Counted from the stretch's first letter, positions 1 through 8,990 are shown. The stretch is 24,442 nucleotides of DNA from JALYNX01 sp035292685 (GCA_035292685.1 DATDPP010000041.1:1-24442), one strand, 5' to 3'. The notes: generated by a model not told the origin, from the letters alone. Translations and numbers: made by a program.

Positions 1-998
1 TCGTAGGGATCGCCCGCGAACACCTTGTCGACGAGGACCCCAACCGGGTATTTCGCCCCGGCCTCCTCCGAGAAGTAGGTCCGGGCCGTGATCCCCAATT
101 GAGCGTGGTTGACCACGCCCGACTCGATCAAGTCATTGGCAACCGCGATCGCGATGTCTATGGGGACGGCGAACCCGAAGCCCTCGGCGGCGATATCCGA
201 TACGGCGATGGCGGTGGTGATCCCGATGACCCGGCCATCCTGATCCAGGAGGGCGCCACCGGACGATCCGTGAGTGATCGGGGCATCGGTCTGGACCAAC
301 CCGTAGAGCACCTGATCGGCTTCGACCTCGAGCGAACGGTCGAGGGCGCTGACGATCCCGGAGGTAACCGAAGGCCCGCCGACCAGGGCGAGGGGGTTGC
401 CGATGGCGACGGCCATTTGGCCGACGCTCAGAGCGGACGGGTCTCCGATGTCCATCGGGGTCAGGTCGGCCCGGTCGATTCGGAGAACGGCGATATCGGT
501 CAACGGGTCGCTCCCGATGATCTCGGCGGGGTACCTGGCTCCGTCGGCGAAGACCACCGCCACCTCATCGGCGCCCTCGACCACATGGTCGTTCGTGATC
601 AGGTAGCCGTCGCTCCCATAGACGACTCCACTTCCTCCGGTCTCCCCCAGGTCACCTGTCACCTCGACCGCGACAATCGAGGGAATCGCATGCTGTGCGA
701 TCTCGGCGGCCGACGCCCGCTCGCTCACCGGGAGTGGGGCGGACGTTGGAGGTGGGACGGTGATACTCGGGGGCGGAGGGTTGGTGGTCGGCGTCGGTTC
801 CTCGAAGACACCCGTGGAGCCGAGGATGGCGAAGGTGATCCCGGTGCCCAACAGCGCCCCTCCCATGATCCCCAGGGCCAGGGTCCAGGGATCGAAGCGA
901 GTCGATCGATCTGCTGAGACGTCGACGGGCTCCTGGGGCGGTGTGGCCGGCTCGGGTGGATCACCACGGTCGGGCTCAACGGGTCCCTGGATCGTCAT
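1..998 (-). CDS. HtrA/DegP-like membrane-anchored serine protease (partial, 3' end outside window)
   Basis: Reading the minus strand from an ATG at 998 gives about 332 residues with no stop before the window edge. The order is a Pro/acidic cytoplasmic N-terminus, one membrane helix (about residues 36-61), a Thr/Pro-rich linker, then a chymotrypsin-fold domain. The S1C triad is visible as His138 in TNDHVV, Asp168 in LTDIAVL and Ser246 in HGSSGGALL; the usual Asn before Ser is replaced by Ser. The last residues in view look like the start of a PDZ domain. The family performs quality control of misfolded proteins outside the membrane. No Shine-Dalgarno is seen, but TACAAT (minus strand, 1013-1008) would serve as a -10 for an almost leaderless transcript. 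It is divergent from moaE with only 14 bp between start codons. The long plus-strand frame over this region is its shadow. Confidence 0.9.
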   Translation of the reverse strand, partial: MTIQGPVEPDRGDPPEPATPPQEPVDVSADRSTRFDPWTLALGIMGGALLGTGITFAILGSTGVFEEPTPTTNPPPPSITVPPPTSAPLPVSERASAAEIAQHAIPSIVAVEVTGDLGETGGSGVVYGSDGYLITNDHVVEGADEVAVVFADGARYPAEIIGSDPLTDIAVLRIDRADLTPMDIGDPSALSVGQMAVAIGNPLALVGGPSVTSGIVSALDRSLEVEADQVLYGLVQTDAPITHGSSGGALLDQDGRVIGITTAIAVSDIAAEGFGFAVPIDIAIAVANDLIESGVVNHAQLGITARTYFSEEAGAKYPVGVLVDKVFAGDPY

Positions 999-1012
999 AG
1001 GCTTGGGATTGT

Positions 1013-1447
1013 ATGAACCAGTCCCGACAACAAGTCAGAGTGTCGGTCGGTGAGGGCCCGATCGACTCCACCGGCCTGATGGCAGAGGTAGGCCGACCTG
1101 ATTCGGGGGCGACCGTGCTCTTTCTGGGAACGGTCCGGGATCACTCGGATCGCGTCGACAACGTGACCCATCTCGAGTACGAGGTCTACGCCGGGGTGGT
1201 CGAGACCTCGATCAGGGAAATCGCCGACGAAGCGGCGGCCAAGTGGCCGGTGCTCTCGGTGGTGGTCGAGCATCGATCCGGTGTTGTGGAGCTGGGTGAG
1301 GCCTCCGTGGCGGTGGCCGTCTCTAGCGCCCACCGGGCAGATGCCTTCGAAGCCGCCAGGTTCATCATCGACGAGTTGAAATCGAGGGCGCCGATCTGGA
1401 AGAAGGAGCATTGGCCGGGCGGGGCGGAATGGAGCCAGGGCTCCTAG
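1013..1447 (+). CDS. moaE: Molybdopterin synthase catalytic (large) subunit MoaE
   Basis: The 144-aa product matches MoaE in length and motifs: FLGTVRDHS near residue 37, LEYEVY, HRSGVVELGEASV, SSAHRADAF and the C-terminal LKSRAPIWKKE. The last contains the conserved lysines used with the MoaD thiocarboxylate to insert the dithiolene sulfurs into precursor Z (cPMP). It acts in the cytoplasm in molybdenum cofactor biosynthesis. No moaD or other moa gene is visible here, so its partner must be encoded elsewhere. The ATG at 1013 is used; a GTG at 1040 (residue 10) is possible and would relieve crowding with the divergent protease gene. An IS30-type remnant begins 30 bp past the stop. Confidence 0.92.
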   Translation: MNQSRQQVRVSVGEGPIDSTGLMAEVGRPDSGATVLFLGTVRDHSDRVDNVTHLEYEVYAGVVETSIREIADEAAAKWPVLSVVVEHRSGVVELGEASVAVAVSSAHRADAFEAARFIIDELKSRAPIWKKEHWPGGAEWSQGS

Positions 1448-1476
1448 GGTCGGGGGTACTCGGAAACACCCGCAAA

Positions 1477-1495
1477 CCTAATGCACTGCGTCATG
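1477..1495 (+). repeat. Left terminal inverted repeat of the IS30-type element
   Basis: The repeat reads CCTAATGCACTGCGTCATG and is 16/19 identical to the inverted right end. It contains the stop codon (1491-1493) of the frame that runs through the deletion. Confidence 0.8.
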
Positions 1496-1501
1496 GTGGT
1501 T

Positions 1502-2372
1502 TCAAGGGTTGGCCGCGACGAGTTGGTTGAACCGTTCGGCTGGAGTGTCCCAGCCGAGGGTTTTGCGTGGTCGTTCGTTGATTAGTGCGGCGATGTTGTC
1601 GAGGTCTTGCTGACTGTATTGGTTGAGGTCTTCTCCTTTGGGGAGGAACTGGCGGACCAGTCCGTTCCAGTTTTCGTTGCACCGCCCGGTCTTCGGCTTC
1701 TGGGGGCCGTTCGCTGATGTTGACCATCCCCGAGATCCGGCCACCGTTGCCGTAGCGGACGGCCCGGGACTGGTTGCGGCGGTGGATCCGACCCGACCGT
1801 AGAGCCTGTTTCACCTGGGCTTTCAGCTCTCCTTTCGCCTGGACGTAGAGCGCCTGATAGATCGATTCGTGTGACACCCACCACTCCGCATCGTCGGGAT
1901 GAGCCTGTCGCAGGGTCCCACTCACCTGTTCAGGGGACCACTTCTTGGTGACCAACTGCTCCAAAACGATATCCCACAGCCAGGGTCTGGTCACCCACCA
2001 CCGGTCCCGGTTACGGCGCGCGGCCCGGTCGGCACGGTCCTGAGCCCGATAAGCCCGATACTCCTCCCGGCCGCCACCAGCAGCGATCTCACGGCCGATC
2101 GTGCCCCGATGCCGGCCCAAACGGCGGGCGATCACCGCATCAGACTCACCACCAGCCACCCCCAACATGATCTGTTCACATTCATCAACGGTCAACGCAT
2201 TCCCACGAGGTCTACGTTCGGTGCACATGATGACCCCATGCTCTTGGACCAGATGCCACACCGTGGCATAGGAGATCCCAGCCTCAGCCCCAGCCTGATA
2301 CATGTTCGCTCCCCGAGCGTAAGCCCTAAGAGCAATACGAGCCTGAACCCAAGGTGTCCTCCGACGTCCCAT
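1502..2372 (-). pseudogene. IS30-family transposase, internal deletion plus frameshift
   Basis: Residues 1 to about 230 from the ATG at 2372 are a normal IS30 N-terminal half: helix-turn-helix (YQAGAEAGISYATVWHL), a second HTH (IARRLGRHRGTIGREI), WSPEQVSGTL and SHESIYQALY, ending at ISERPPEAEDRAV. The frame then turns into Arg/Pro-rich nonsense to 1491. In the other frame, 1502 to about 1682, the genuine C-terminus continues (NENWNGLVRQFLPKG, RPRKTLGWDTPAERF). The junction is near 1679-1684. About 100 codons that normally hold the first two acidic residues of the DDE catalytic core are missing, and the join is out of frame. The element cannot encode an active transposase, although it could be mobilised in trans because both ends remain. 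Confidence 0.9.
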
Positions 2373-2424
2373 AAACCCTCAAGGTCGGGATGTCGCGATC
2401 ACCACCTGAACCCACCCACATATT

Positions 2425-2443
2425 CGTGACGCCCTGCATTAGG
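2425..2443 (-). repeat. Right terminal inverted repeat of the IS30-type element
   Basis: On the minus strand this reads CCTAATGCAGGGCGTCACG and pairs with 1477-1495. It ends 6 bp short of the bioY stop codon (2450-2452), so the insertion lies just outside that gene. Confidence 0.8.
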
Positions 2444-2449
2444 AACGCG

Positions 2450-3034
2450 TTAAGGCCTCGGGTGCTCCCCGATCAGCCGCCAGGCACCAGGGAGGAGGAG
2501 GCCCGCCCAGGCAGCCTTGATGAGGTCGCCTACGACGAACGGGACGACGCCAACCACGATCGCCTCGTTGGCGGTCATGTCGAAGGTCAGCATCAGGCCG
2601 ATCACCCCGAAGAAGTAGATGATGAACGACCCGAGGACGAATGCGGTGAACATGGTGGGGAAGGTTCGGTCCTGACGGCGCTCTGCCATGTACCCGACCA
2701 CCGCGGCGGCCACGATGAACCCAATCAGATAGCCGCTGGTTCCCCCGGTCTGCGCCTCCTCCCACCCGGCAGCTCCTCCGGCGTATATCGGGAGCCCTAG
2801 CGCACCGGCTGCGACGTATAAGAGTTGACCCGCCGCCCCGAGTGTCATACCCAGGGCGGCCCCGGTGAGGAGTACGGCGAATGTCTGTCCGGTGATCGGC
2901 ACCGGGGTGAAGGGGAGCGGTATCTCCCATTGTGCTGCAAGCGCGGTGAGAGCGGCGGCGCCAACCACCAATAGAACCGAGGTGACTCTGGATCTGGGCA
3001 ACACCCGTTGCGAGATCACGGCTGCAGTGGTCAT
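2450..3034 (-). CDS. bioY: BioY, biotin-binding S component of an ECF transporter
   Basis: The 194-aa hydrophobic protein has about six membrane helices and the BioY landmarks PLPFTPVPITGQTFAVLL near residue 40, LLYVAAGALGLPIYAGG and GGTSGYLIGF, and a full family length. BioY captures biotin in the membrane, either alone or with the energising BioM/BioN module. Neither bioM nor bioN is in view, so it is an orphan S component here. The ATG at 3034 is supported by AGGAG about 8 nt upstream on the minus strand. It is divergent from the PDZ-Lon gene with a roughly 60-bp shared promoter region, in which I see no convincing biotin-repressor palindrome. Confidence 0.93.
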   Translation of the reverse strand: MTTAAVISQRVLPRSRVTSVLLVVGAAALTALAAQWEIPLPFTPVPITGQTFAVLLTGAALGMTLGAAGQLLYVAAGALGLPIYAGGAAGWEEAQTGGTSGYLIGFIVAAAVVGYMAERRQDRTFPTMFTAFVLGSFIIYFFGVIGLMLTFDMTANEAIVVGVVPFVVGDLIKAAWAGLLLPGAWRLIGEHPRP

Positions 3035-3093
3035 CTCTTTATCTCCTGGAAACCGATCGTGTGCAACATTACGTCTGATACTCGAGTTTCGAC

Positions 3094-4128
3094 GTGGCAG
3101 TTACGATTTCACCGATGGAAGACGAGTCCGCGCGCGGCTCTTCCTGGCCCCTCTACCTGGTGGGGGCCCTGTTCGCCGTGGGTGCACTTGCCCTCGGGGC
3201 GTGGAATATCGAGCTTCCTTATCTCGCCTTCTCCTCGGGACCGGTCTCCGACGCCGCCGACGCGATCAGCGCCGAGGAGGTCGACACCTATCCACCGGAT
3301 GGCGAGCTCCTGATGCTCACCGTCGTCAGTCAGGATGTGAATGTGTTCGAGGCTCTGATCGCCGGATTCGACCCCACCATCGATCTGGTTCGCAAGGAGG
3401 CGTATCGCCCGCCCGACGAGAGCGACGAGGATTATCGCCAGCGGGTTCTCGCCCAAATGGATGACTCCGAACAGCGGGCCATCACTGTTGCCCTCGGATA
3501 CCTGGGTTACGACATGACGACCACTGATGTCCTCGTTACAGACCTGGTCGAGGAGGCCCCTTCGTCGCAGGTGCTCGAGATCGGTGATTCGATCGATTCC
3601 TTCGATGGAGTCGAGATCGTGCGTGGCTCCGACCTCACCGACGCACTGGAGGGACATCAGCCCGGTGACCTGGTCGAGCTCGGGATCACCAGAGAGGGAG
3701 CGCAACAGCTGGTCGAAGTCGAGCTCGCCGAACGTGAGGACGACTCAGGTGGCGCCATGATCGGAATCACAGTCAGCGAACTGGCCGAACCGCCTTTCCC
3801 CCTTTCGATCGAAGCAGGCAGTGTGGGAGGGCCGTCCGCGGGAATGATGCACACCCTGGCGATAGTCGACACCTTGACGCCCGGGGAGCTCACCCAGGGC
3901 CATGTGATCGCAGGAACAGGGACGATTGCCTACGACGGGACGGTTGGCAGAATTGGCGGTATCCGCCAGAAGATCGTTGGCGCCGAGGCGGCCGGTGCCG
4001 AGTTCGTCCTAGTGCCCGCCGGAAACTACGAAGAAGCCCTTACCGCCGAGCGAAAGGCGATCGAGATCGTCCCGGTGGGGACGATCCAGGAAGCCCTCGA
4101 TTTCCTCGAAAATCTCGGCGCTGTCTAG
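3094..4128 (+). CDS. PDZ-Lon (S16) membrane-anchored serine protease, YlbL type
   Basis: The product has a short N-terminus, one membrane helix (about residues 18-40), a PDZ-like domain around residues 145-215 (SSQVLEIGDSIDSFDGV) and a C-terminal Lon proteolytic domain. The Ser-Lys dyad is present: Ser248 in GGPSAGMMHTL and Lys293 in GGIRQKIVGA, 45 residues apart as in Lon. No AAA+ ATPase is attached, as is normal for this family, whose proteolytic domain is predicted to lie outside the membrane. The start is a GTG at 3094; an ATG at 3115 (residue 8, MEDESARG) is an equally good choice and neither has a clear ribosome site. The DivIVA-like gene follows after 45 bp in the same direction, so co-transcription is likely. 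Confidence 0.92.
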   Translation: MAVTISPMEDESARGSSWPLYLVGALFAVGALALGAWNIELPYLAFSSGPVSDAADAISAEEVDTYPPDGELLMLTVVSQDVNVFEALIAGFDPTIDLVRKEAYRPPDESDEDYRQRVLAQMDDSEQRAITVALGYLGYDMTTTDVLVTDLVEEAPSSQVLEIGDSIDSFDGVEIVRGSDLTDALEGHQPGDLVELGITREGAQQLVEVELAEREDDSGGAMIGITVSELAEPPFPLSIEAGSVGGPSAGMMHTLAIVDTLTPGELTQGHVIAGTGTIAYDGTVGRIGGIRQKIVGAEAAGAEFVLVPAGNYEEALTAERKAIEIVPVGTIQEALDFLENLGAV

Positions 4129-4173
4129 CCAAAGCGCAACGAAACACCGGGCGGTCGGTATCTTCTGAGTCTG

Positions 4174-6015
4174 ATGGAGCCCGACCTCGCCCCCGAGGAG
4201 ATCCGCCGCGTTCGTTTTCGGACGGTGCTGAGGGGTCTCGACGCCAACGAGGTCACCGCATATCTCGACCGGTTGGCCGCTGCGGTCGAGGACGTGATCG
4301 AGGAGCGTGATCGACTTGCGTCCCGACTCGGCGAGTATGCCGATCGCGATCTCAAGTCGGAGTTCGAGGATGTAGGACGTGAAGTGGCGTCCGTCCTCCA
4401 AGCGGCTCGAGAGGCTGCGGAGTCGATGCGCGAGCGAGCCAGCCTCGATGCTGCACGATGGCGTGCCGAGGCGATCGGTGAGGCGGAGATCCTCCTTAAA
4501 GACGCCAGAAATGACGCCGAAGCATTGCGCGGGGACGCCTGGGCCGCGGGGACCGAGCTTCTCAACCAAACCCTGGCCGAGATCCGCCAGATGCGCCAGG
4601 ACGCCGAGCGTGACGTCTTGACGGTGATGGGGGAAGCCGAGCGCGAGGCGCATCGCCTCACGTCGTCGTCGCGGCGTGAGGCGGAGGAAATCCTGCGTTC
4701 GGCGGCCATGGATGCCGAGAAGACATCGGCTCAAGCCACCAAGCGACACGACGAAACGATCGAACAGGCTCATCGTGCGGCCGAGGCGGCCCAAGAGAGG
4801 ACGCATGCGCTCGAAGAACGTCGCGAGGAGTTGCTCGAGGAATTGGAACATGCCCGGGCAACTTTGCACCAGCTCGAAGGAACGCTCGAAGAGCGCCGCG
4901 AGGGTCTCACCCTCATCCCCGAGCCCAGTTCCAGCGTGAGGGTTGTCACCTCCACCGCGCGGAGCGAGCCTAAAGCCGCGCCGCCAAGAGGCACCTGGCA
5001 GCCGGGCGAAACGGTTCGGATCATCCAGCAACCGGACCGACTGACAGATCCGGAGCCACTCGCTGACGAGGTTGTCGCCGATGTCGAGCGTATGACGCAT
5101 GGCGGCCTGGAGTCGGAATCGGTTTCTGAGCCCGGGCCCATAGCTGAGCCCGAAGCGGACATCGAGGGTGCCACGGTCGACGAGGGCGGGCCTGAACCCG
5201 AGACGGAGGCCATCGACGAAGGGCCGGCACCAACCCAGAAGCTCACTGATGACCTAGGCGCCCTGTTCGCCGCCCTGCGTGGGGGCGAGACGAGCGACGA
5301 GCCGGCTTGGAACGGCCAGGGCGGCGCAAATGATCACGTCGACGAGCCCGAGTGGATTTCTGAGCCTGTAGCACAGTCAAGTCCTCAGCCCTCGAGCGCG
5401 GTGACCGTTTCCGAAGGGCTCTCGGTCTGGATCGAGGAACGCGAGAGCCGGCTGCTTCCGATCACCAACCGGGCCCTGCGCGGTGTCAAAAAGTCGGTCA
5501 CCGAGGCCCAGAACATCGCTCTCGACAGCCTGAGAACCGACGAAGATTGGCAACCGGACGGGGTCGTGCTTGCCGAGACCCTGCGTGCCGATTTGATCGG
5601 GTTGTGGGCCGAGAGCTTTTCTGCCGGCCACGCAGCAGCCGAAGAGATGACGGATTCCCGTCTCAAGCGACCCGACACCCCGCATTCGGATGCGGCTGAG
5701 GGATTCGGCCACGCCCTAGCCTCGGCAGTCGATGAGGCCTTGAGAGTCGCAGGCGAGGGCCTTCGGGACCGCCAGTCGGCGGCTTCTCGCATCTTCCGCG
5801 GATGGAGGGCCGACGAGGCAGAGCGGCGAATCCGTGAGATCGCATTTCGCGGCTATCACGTGGGGGTGGCGGAATCGGTGGGGACCGAGGGCGAGCTGGC
5901 ATGGGTGTCGAGCGGAGTGCCGTGCAGCGCTTGTCGCGATGCCGCATACGACCCGGCGGCCAACGTGCCACCGATCCATGTTGGGTGTGGGTGCACCCTG
6001 GTCGCGATTCCTTGA
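4174..6015 (+). CDS. DivIVA-like coiled-coil protein with C-terminal MuF-like Cys/His domain
   Basis: This 613-aa protein starts with a DivIVA-type segment (about residues 8-40: IRRVRFRTVLRGLDANEVTA). A long Ala/Glu/Arg coiled coil follows to about residue 245, then an acidic, Pro-rich disordered linker (about 250-405). The C-terminal helical domain (about 410-613) ends in PC584SAC587, then PPIH602 and C605GC607T. The CxxC...PPxHxxCxCT ending is the hallmark of phage Mu gpF/SPP1 gp7-type head-morphogenesis proteins and probably binds zinc; that a DivIVA-like protein carries it is my reading of the motif. DivIVA proteins bind curved membrane and organise poles, septum and wall synthesis in actinobacteria. 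No capsid or other phage genes are nearby. Confidence 0.75.
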   Translation: MEPDLAPEEIRRVRFRTVLRGLDANEVTAYLDRLAAAVEDVIEERDRLASRLGEYADRDLKSEFEDVGREVASVLQAAREAAESMRERASLDAARWRAEAIGEAEILLKDARNDAEALRGDAWAAGTELLNQTLAEIRQMRQDAERDVLTVMGEAEREAHRLTSSSRREAEEILRSAAMDAEKTSAQATKRHDETIEQAHRAAEAAQERTHALEERREELLEELEHARATLHQLEGTLEERREGLTLIPEPSSSVRVVTSTARSEPKAAPPRGTWQPGETVRIIQQPDRLTDPEPLADEVVADVERMTHGGLESESVSEPGPIAEPEADIEGATVDEGGPEPETEAIDEGPAPTQKLTDDLGALFAALRGGETSDEPAWNGQGGANDHVDEPEWISEPVAQSSPQPSSAVTVSEGLSVWIEERESRLLPITNRALRGVKKSVTEAQNIALDSLRTDEDWQPDGVVLAETLRADLIGLWAESFSAGHAAAEEMTDSRLKRPDTPHSDAAEGFGHALASAVDEALRVAGEGLRDRQSAASRIFRGWRADEAERRIREIAFRGYHVGVAESVGTEGELAWVSSGVPCSACRDAAYDPAANVPPIHVGCGCTLVAIP

Positions 6016-6088
6016 TCAGACACCGGCGCGGCCTTGGCATGGCGTCTTCACGAAACCAAAGCCGACATAACCATTACCCTCGGCCCTG

Positions 6089-8983
6089 ATGTTCACCAGG
6101 GCACCCGCTGACTATTCGGCGGACCGACGACGTCCACTGACCATCATCGTGGTGGTCGTCGCCGTCGTCTACCTCGTCCTGACTGCTCTGGGAACGTTGT
6201 GGACCGACTATCTCTGGTTTGACTCCATCGGTTACTCGAGCGTGTGGCAGAGGAAGTGGGGGATGTCGATCCTCCTCGGTGCGGTGGGCACCGCGGTGGC
6301 CTTCTTCATCTTCTGGTTGAGCCTGCGTTTGGTCGACCGGTTCTCGCCACGCTGGGCTCCGTTCGAGTTGAGCGAGGAGGAAGAACTCATCGAGCGGTTC
6401 CGGGAATGGATGGAGCCCCGGGTCCGCCTGGTGAGGTTCTGGGTCACCTCGTTCTTGGCTTTGCTGCTCGGGGTGACGGTTGCGTCATGGCGTGACGAGG
6501 TCTTCCTCTTCATGAACCACAAGGAGTTCGGGATCACCGATCCCATTTTCGGGCTGGACGTGGGGTTCTATGTGTTCCGGTTGCCGATGTGGGCGTCGAT
6601 CACGGATTGGCTCTTCAACGCCTTGGTGCTGGCCACCCTGGTGGTCGTCGTCTCCCACTACTTCAACGGTGGCATCCGGTTCAACGGACGCCGATTCACG
6701 ATCGCCCGAGGGCCGAAGACCCACATCTCGATAATGCTGGCCCTGATCGCCCTGGTTCGAGCGGCCGTGTACCGACTCGACATGTTCGAGTTGATGTTGT
6801 CCGACCGGGGCTCGACCTTCTTCGGGCCGGGATACACCGATGTGACCGCCCGCCTCCCCGCCTATCGGCTCTTGATCCTGGTGGCCCTGGTGGCGGCGGT
6901 GCTGTTCATCGTCAATATCTTCCGTCAGGGCTGGACCCTGGCTCTGGTTGCTGTTGGCTCCTGGCTCGTGGTCGCCGTTGCGGCCGCCGCCGTATACCCG
7001 GCGATCGTCGAGCGGTTCCAGGTGGCTCCCCGGCCATTGGTGAAAGAGACCGAGTACCTCCAGAGCAACCTCGCGTTCACCCGCGCCGCCTGGGGTCTCG
7101 ACCAGGTGAAGGTCCAGCCTTTCGCGGCGTCTGCCGACATCACCGCCGAGGACCTCGATGCCAACCAGCTGACGGTGGACAATCTCCGAATCTGGACTCC
7201 TTCGGTGTTACCTCGCACCTATCAAAACTTCCAGGAGCTGCGCACCTACTACAACCTCGGGGTGGTGGACACCGATCGCTATATCAACGAAGGCGCCCCA
7301 ACTCAGGTCATGCTGGCGGTTCGGGAACTCGAAGAGCTCAACCTGCCGAGAGACGACTGGCAGAACCAGCGTCTGATCTACACCCATGGCGTCGGTGCGG
7401 TGGCCAACGCCGCGGCCATCGTGGAGGAGGACGGTCAACCCCGCTTCCTGCTTCAGGATGTGCCCCCGCTGGCGTCGGTGCCTCAACTGGAACTCGAGCA
7501 GCCCCGGGTCTATTTCGGGGAGACCTACCAGGCTGGCCGACCGGTGATCGTCGGCACCGGTGACGAGCCCCAGGAGATCGACTACCCACTGCAAGGAGAG
7601 GGGACGGAGTTCAACCGCTACGACGGTGACGCCGGGGTGAGTCTGGGGAGCATCTGGCAGAGAATCGCCTTCGCATTCCGATATCGGGACCTGAACTTGC
7701 TGATCTCGGGGGAGATCCGCCCCGAGAGCAAGGTGTTGGTGGAGCGCAACATCCGTCAAATCGTGGAGGACATAGCACCGTTCCTGCATGTGGACACCGA
7801 TCCGTACCCGGTGATCATGGACGGGCGGATCCTGTGGGTGCTCGACCTCTACACCACCTCGGACCATTACCCCTACTCACAGCCGATCACCAGGACTGCC
7901 CACGACCGTCTTGCAAGATCCTCCTCGCTCCAACCCGGAATCAACTACATGCGCAACTCGGTCAAGGCCGTGGTCGACGCCTACGACGGTGACGTCACCT
8001 TCTATCTCAACGATCCGGCCGACCCCATCGCCCTCGCCTGGTCGGAGGCATTTCCCGGCCTGCTCCGACCGGCCTCCGAGATGCCGGCCGGGCTGGTGGA
8101 CCACCTCCGTTATCCCCAGGACCTGTTCCGGATCCAGGGTCAGCTCTATCTCGAGTACCACGTGACCGACTACACCGAGCTCTTCTCGGGGAACGACGCC
8201 TGGTCGCTCCCCGCCGACCCCTCGACCATCTCCAGAGGCTCGAACGGCGGCTCCGAATTGCTTGGAGGTGATGAGGCAGACGCGACCACGGGTGCTCCCC
8301 TCAGCTATCGGGCGGAAATCCTGCCCTATTACCTGCTCACGAGTCTCCCCAATGAGGCCGACCTTTCCTATTTGCTGTTGCAGCCGTTCACCCCCAAGGA
8401 CAAGAAGAACATGGCGAGCTTCCTGGTGGCCGATTCGACGCCGGGTCGTTACGGCCGATTGATCGACTTCAGGATGCCGCAGGGGGAACTGGTCGACGGC
8501 ACCGAGCAGGTGGCACAACGCATCGAGCAGGACGCTGACATCTCACAACAGTTCACTTTGTGGGATAGCACCGGCTCGAAGGTGATCAAAGGCGACATGC
8601 TGCTGGTGCCGGTGGAGGACTCGCTGCTCTATATCCAGCCCATTTTCCTGGAGGGCGAAGAAGGCGGATTTCCCGAGTTCCGGAGGGTCATCGTCGTGTA
8701 CGGGGACCAGGTGGAATGGGCAGAGACACTCGACGGTGCGCTCGGGCTCGTGTTTGGTGGGGAGGGCGGCGCACCAGTGCCACCGACCGGGTCGGACGGA
8801 ACCACAGTCGAGCAGCTTCTAGGCCAGGCCGCGGCGGCTTTCGACAAGGCCGACGACGCCCTTGGCGCCGGTGACCTCTCCGAGTACCAGCGTTGGGTCG
8901 ACGAGGCGCATCGTCTTCTCGAGGAGGCTCGATCGGCTCTACAGGGAGCGGCGGAGGCCTCCCGGGATCGGGCGGCTCAGTAG
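6089..8983 (+). CDS. UPF0182 family (COG1615) large membrane protein
   Basis: The 964-aa product has seven predicted membrane helices in the first 320 residues, for example about 16-38, 59-82 and 112-131, the last near residues 290-315. A large, probably extracytoplasmic domain follows, with family hallmarks TDYLWFDSIGY, RNSVKAVVDAYDG, HLRYPQDLFRIQ, EILPYYLLTSLP and MASFLVADSTPG. The tail (about 905-964) is an Ala/Glu-rich helix (AAAAFDKADDALGAGDLSEY). Length and architecture are typical. The molecular function of the family is not established. In actinobacteria it is commonly found beside a PDZ-Lon protease, as here. The ATG at 6089 lies 73 bp after the DivIVA-like gene. Confidence 0.95.
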   Translation: MFTRAPADYSADRRRPLTIIVVVVAVVYLVLTALGTLWTDYLWFDSIGYSSVWQRKWGMSILLGAVGTAVAFFIFWLSLRLVDRFSPRWAPFELSEEEELIERFREWMEPRVRLVRFWVTSFLALLLGVTVASWRDEVFLFMNHKEFGITDPIFGLDVGFYVFRLPMWASITDWLFNALVLATLVVVVSHYFNGGIRFNGRRFTIARGPKTHISIMLALIALVRAAVYRLDMFELMLSDRGSTFFGPGYTDVTARLPAYRLLILVALVAAVLFIVNIFRQGWTLALVAVGSWLVVAVAAAAVYPAIVERFQVAPRPLVKETEYLQSNLAFTRAAWGLDQVKVQPFAASADITAEDLDANQLTVDNLRIWTPSVLPRTYQNFQELRTYYNLGVVDTDRYINEGAPTQVMLAVRELEELNLPRDDWQNQRLIYTHGVGAVANAAAIVEEDGQPRFLLQDVPPLASVPQLELEQPRVYFGETYQAGRPVIVGTGDEPQEIDYPLQGEGTEFNRYDGDAGVSLGSIWQRIAFAFRYRDLNLLISGEIRPESKVLVERNIRQIVEDIAPFLHVDTDPYPVIMDGRILWVLDLYTTSDHYPYSQPITRTAHDRLARSSSLQPGINYMRNSVKAVVDAYDGDVTFYLNDPADPIALAWSEAFPGLLRPASEMPAGLVDHLRYPQDLFRIQGQLYLEYHVTDYTELFSGNDAWSLPADPSTISRGSNGGSELLGGDEADATTGAPLSYRAEILPYYLLTSLPNEADLSYLLLQPFTPKDKKNMASFLVADSTPGRYGRLIDFRMPQGELVDGTEQVAQRIEQDADISQQFTLWDSTGSKVIKGDMLLVPVEDSLLYIQPIFLEGEEGGFPEFRRVIVVYGDQVEWAETLDGALGLVFGGEGGAPVPPTGSDGTTVEQLLGQAAAAFDKADDALGAGDLSEYQRWVDEAHRLLEEARSALQGAAEASRDRAAQ

Positions 8984-8990
8984 ACCTGAC

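Larger units (their letters stand above)
1477..2443 (-). mobile_element. IS30-family insertion sequence, internally deleted (967 bp)
   Basis: The element is bounded by imperfect terminal inverted repeats: CCTAATGCACTGCGTCATG at 1477-1495 against CCTAATGCAGGGCGTCACG (reverse of 2425-2443), 16 of 19 identical. Between them lies a single transposase frame on the minus strand whose stop falls inside the left repeat. Flanks read AAA before and AAC after, compatible with a short AA target duplication, but this is weak evidence. It sits between moaE and bioY, two genes whose 3' ends face each other, starting 30 bp past moaE and ending 6 bp before the bioY stop codon. IS30 family is inferred from the HTH N-terminus and the C-terminal RPRKTLGWDTPAERF signature. 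Confidence 0.85.

Noticed and set aside
99..917. 272-aa plus-strand frame, Asp/Gly-rich
   Set aside because: It is the antisense shadow of the HtrA-like protease, whose catalytic triad is clear on the minus strand.
3035..3093. Possible BirA/BioQ-type biotin operator between bioY and the PDZ-Lon gene
   Set aside because: No palindrome resembling known biotin-repressor sites is visible; only the bioY ribosome site is supported.
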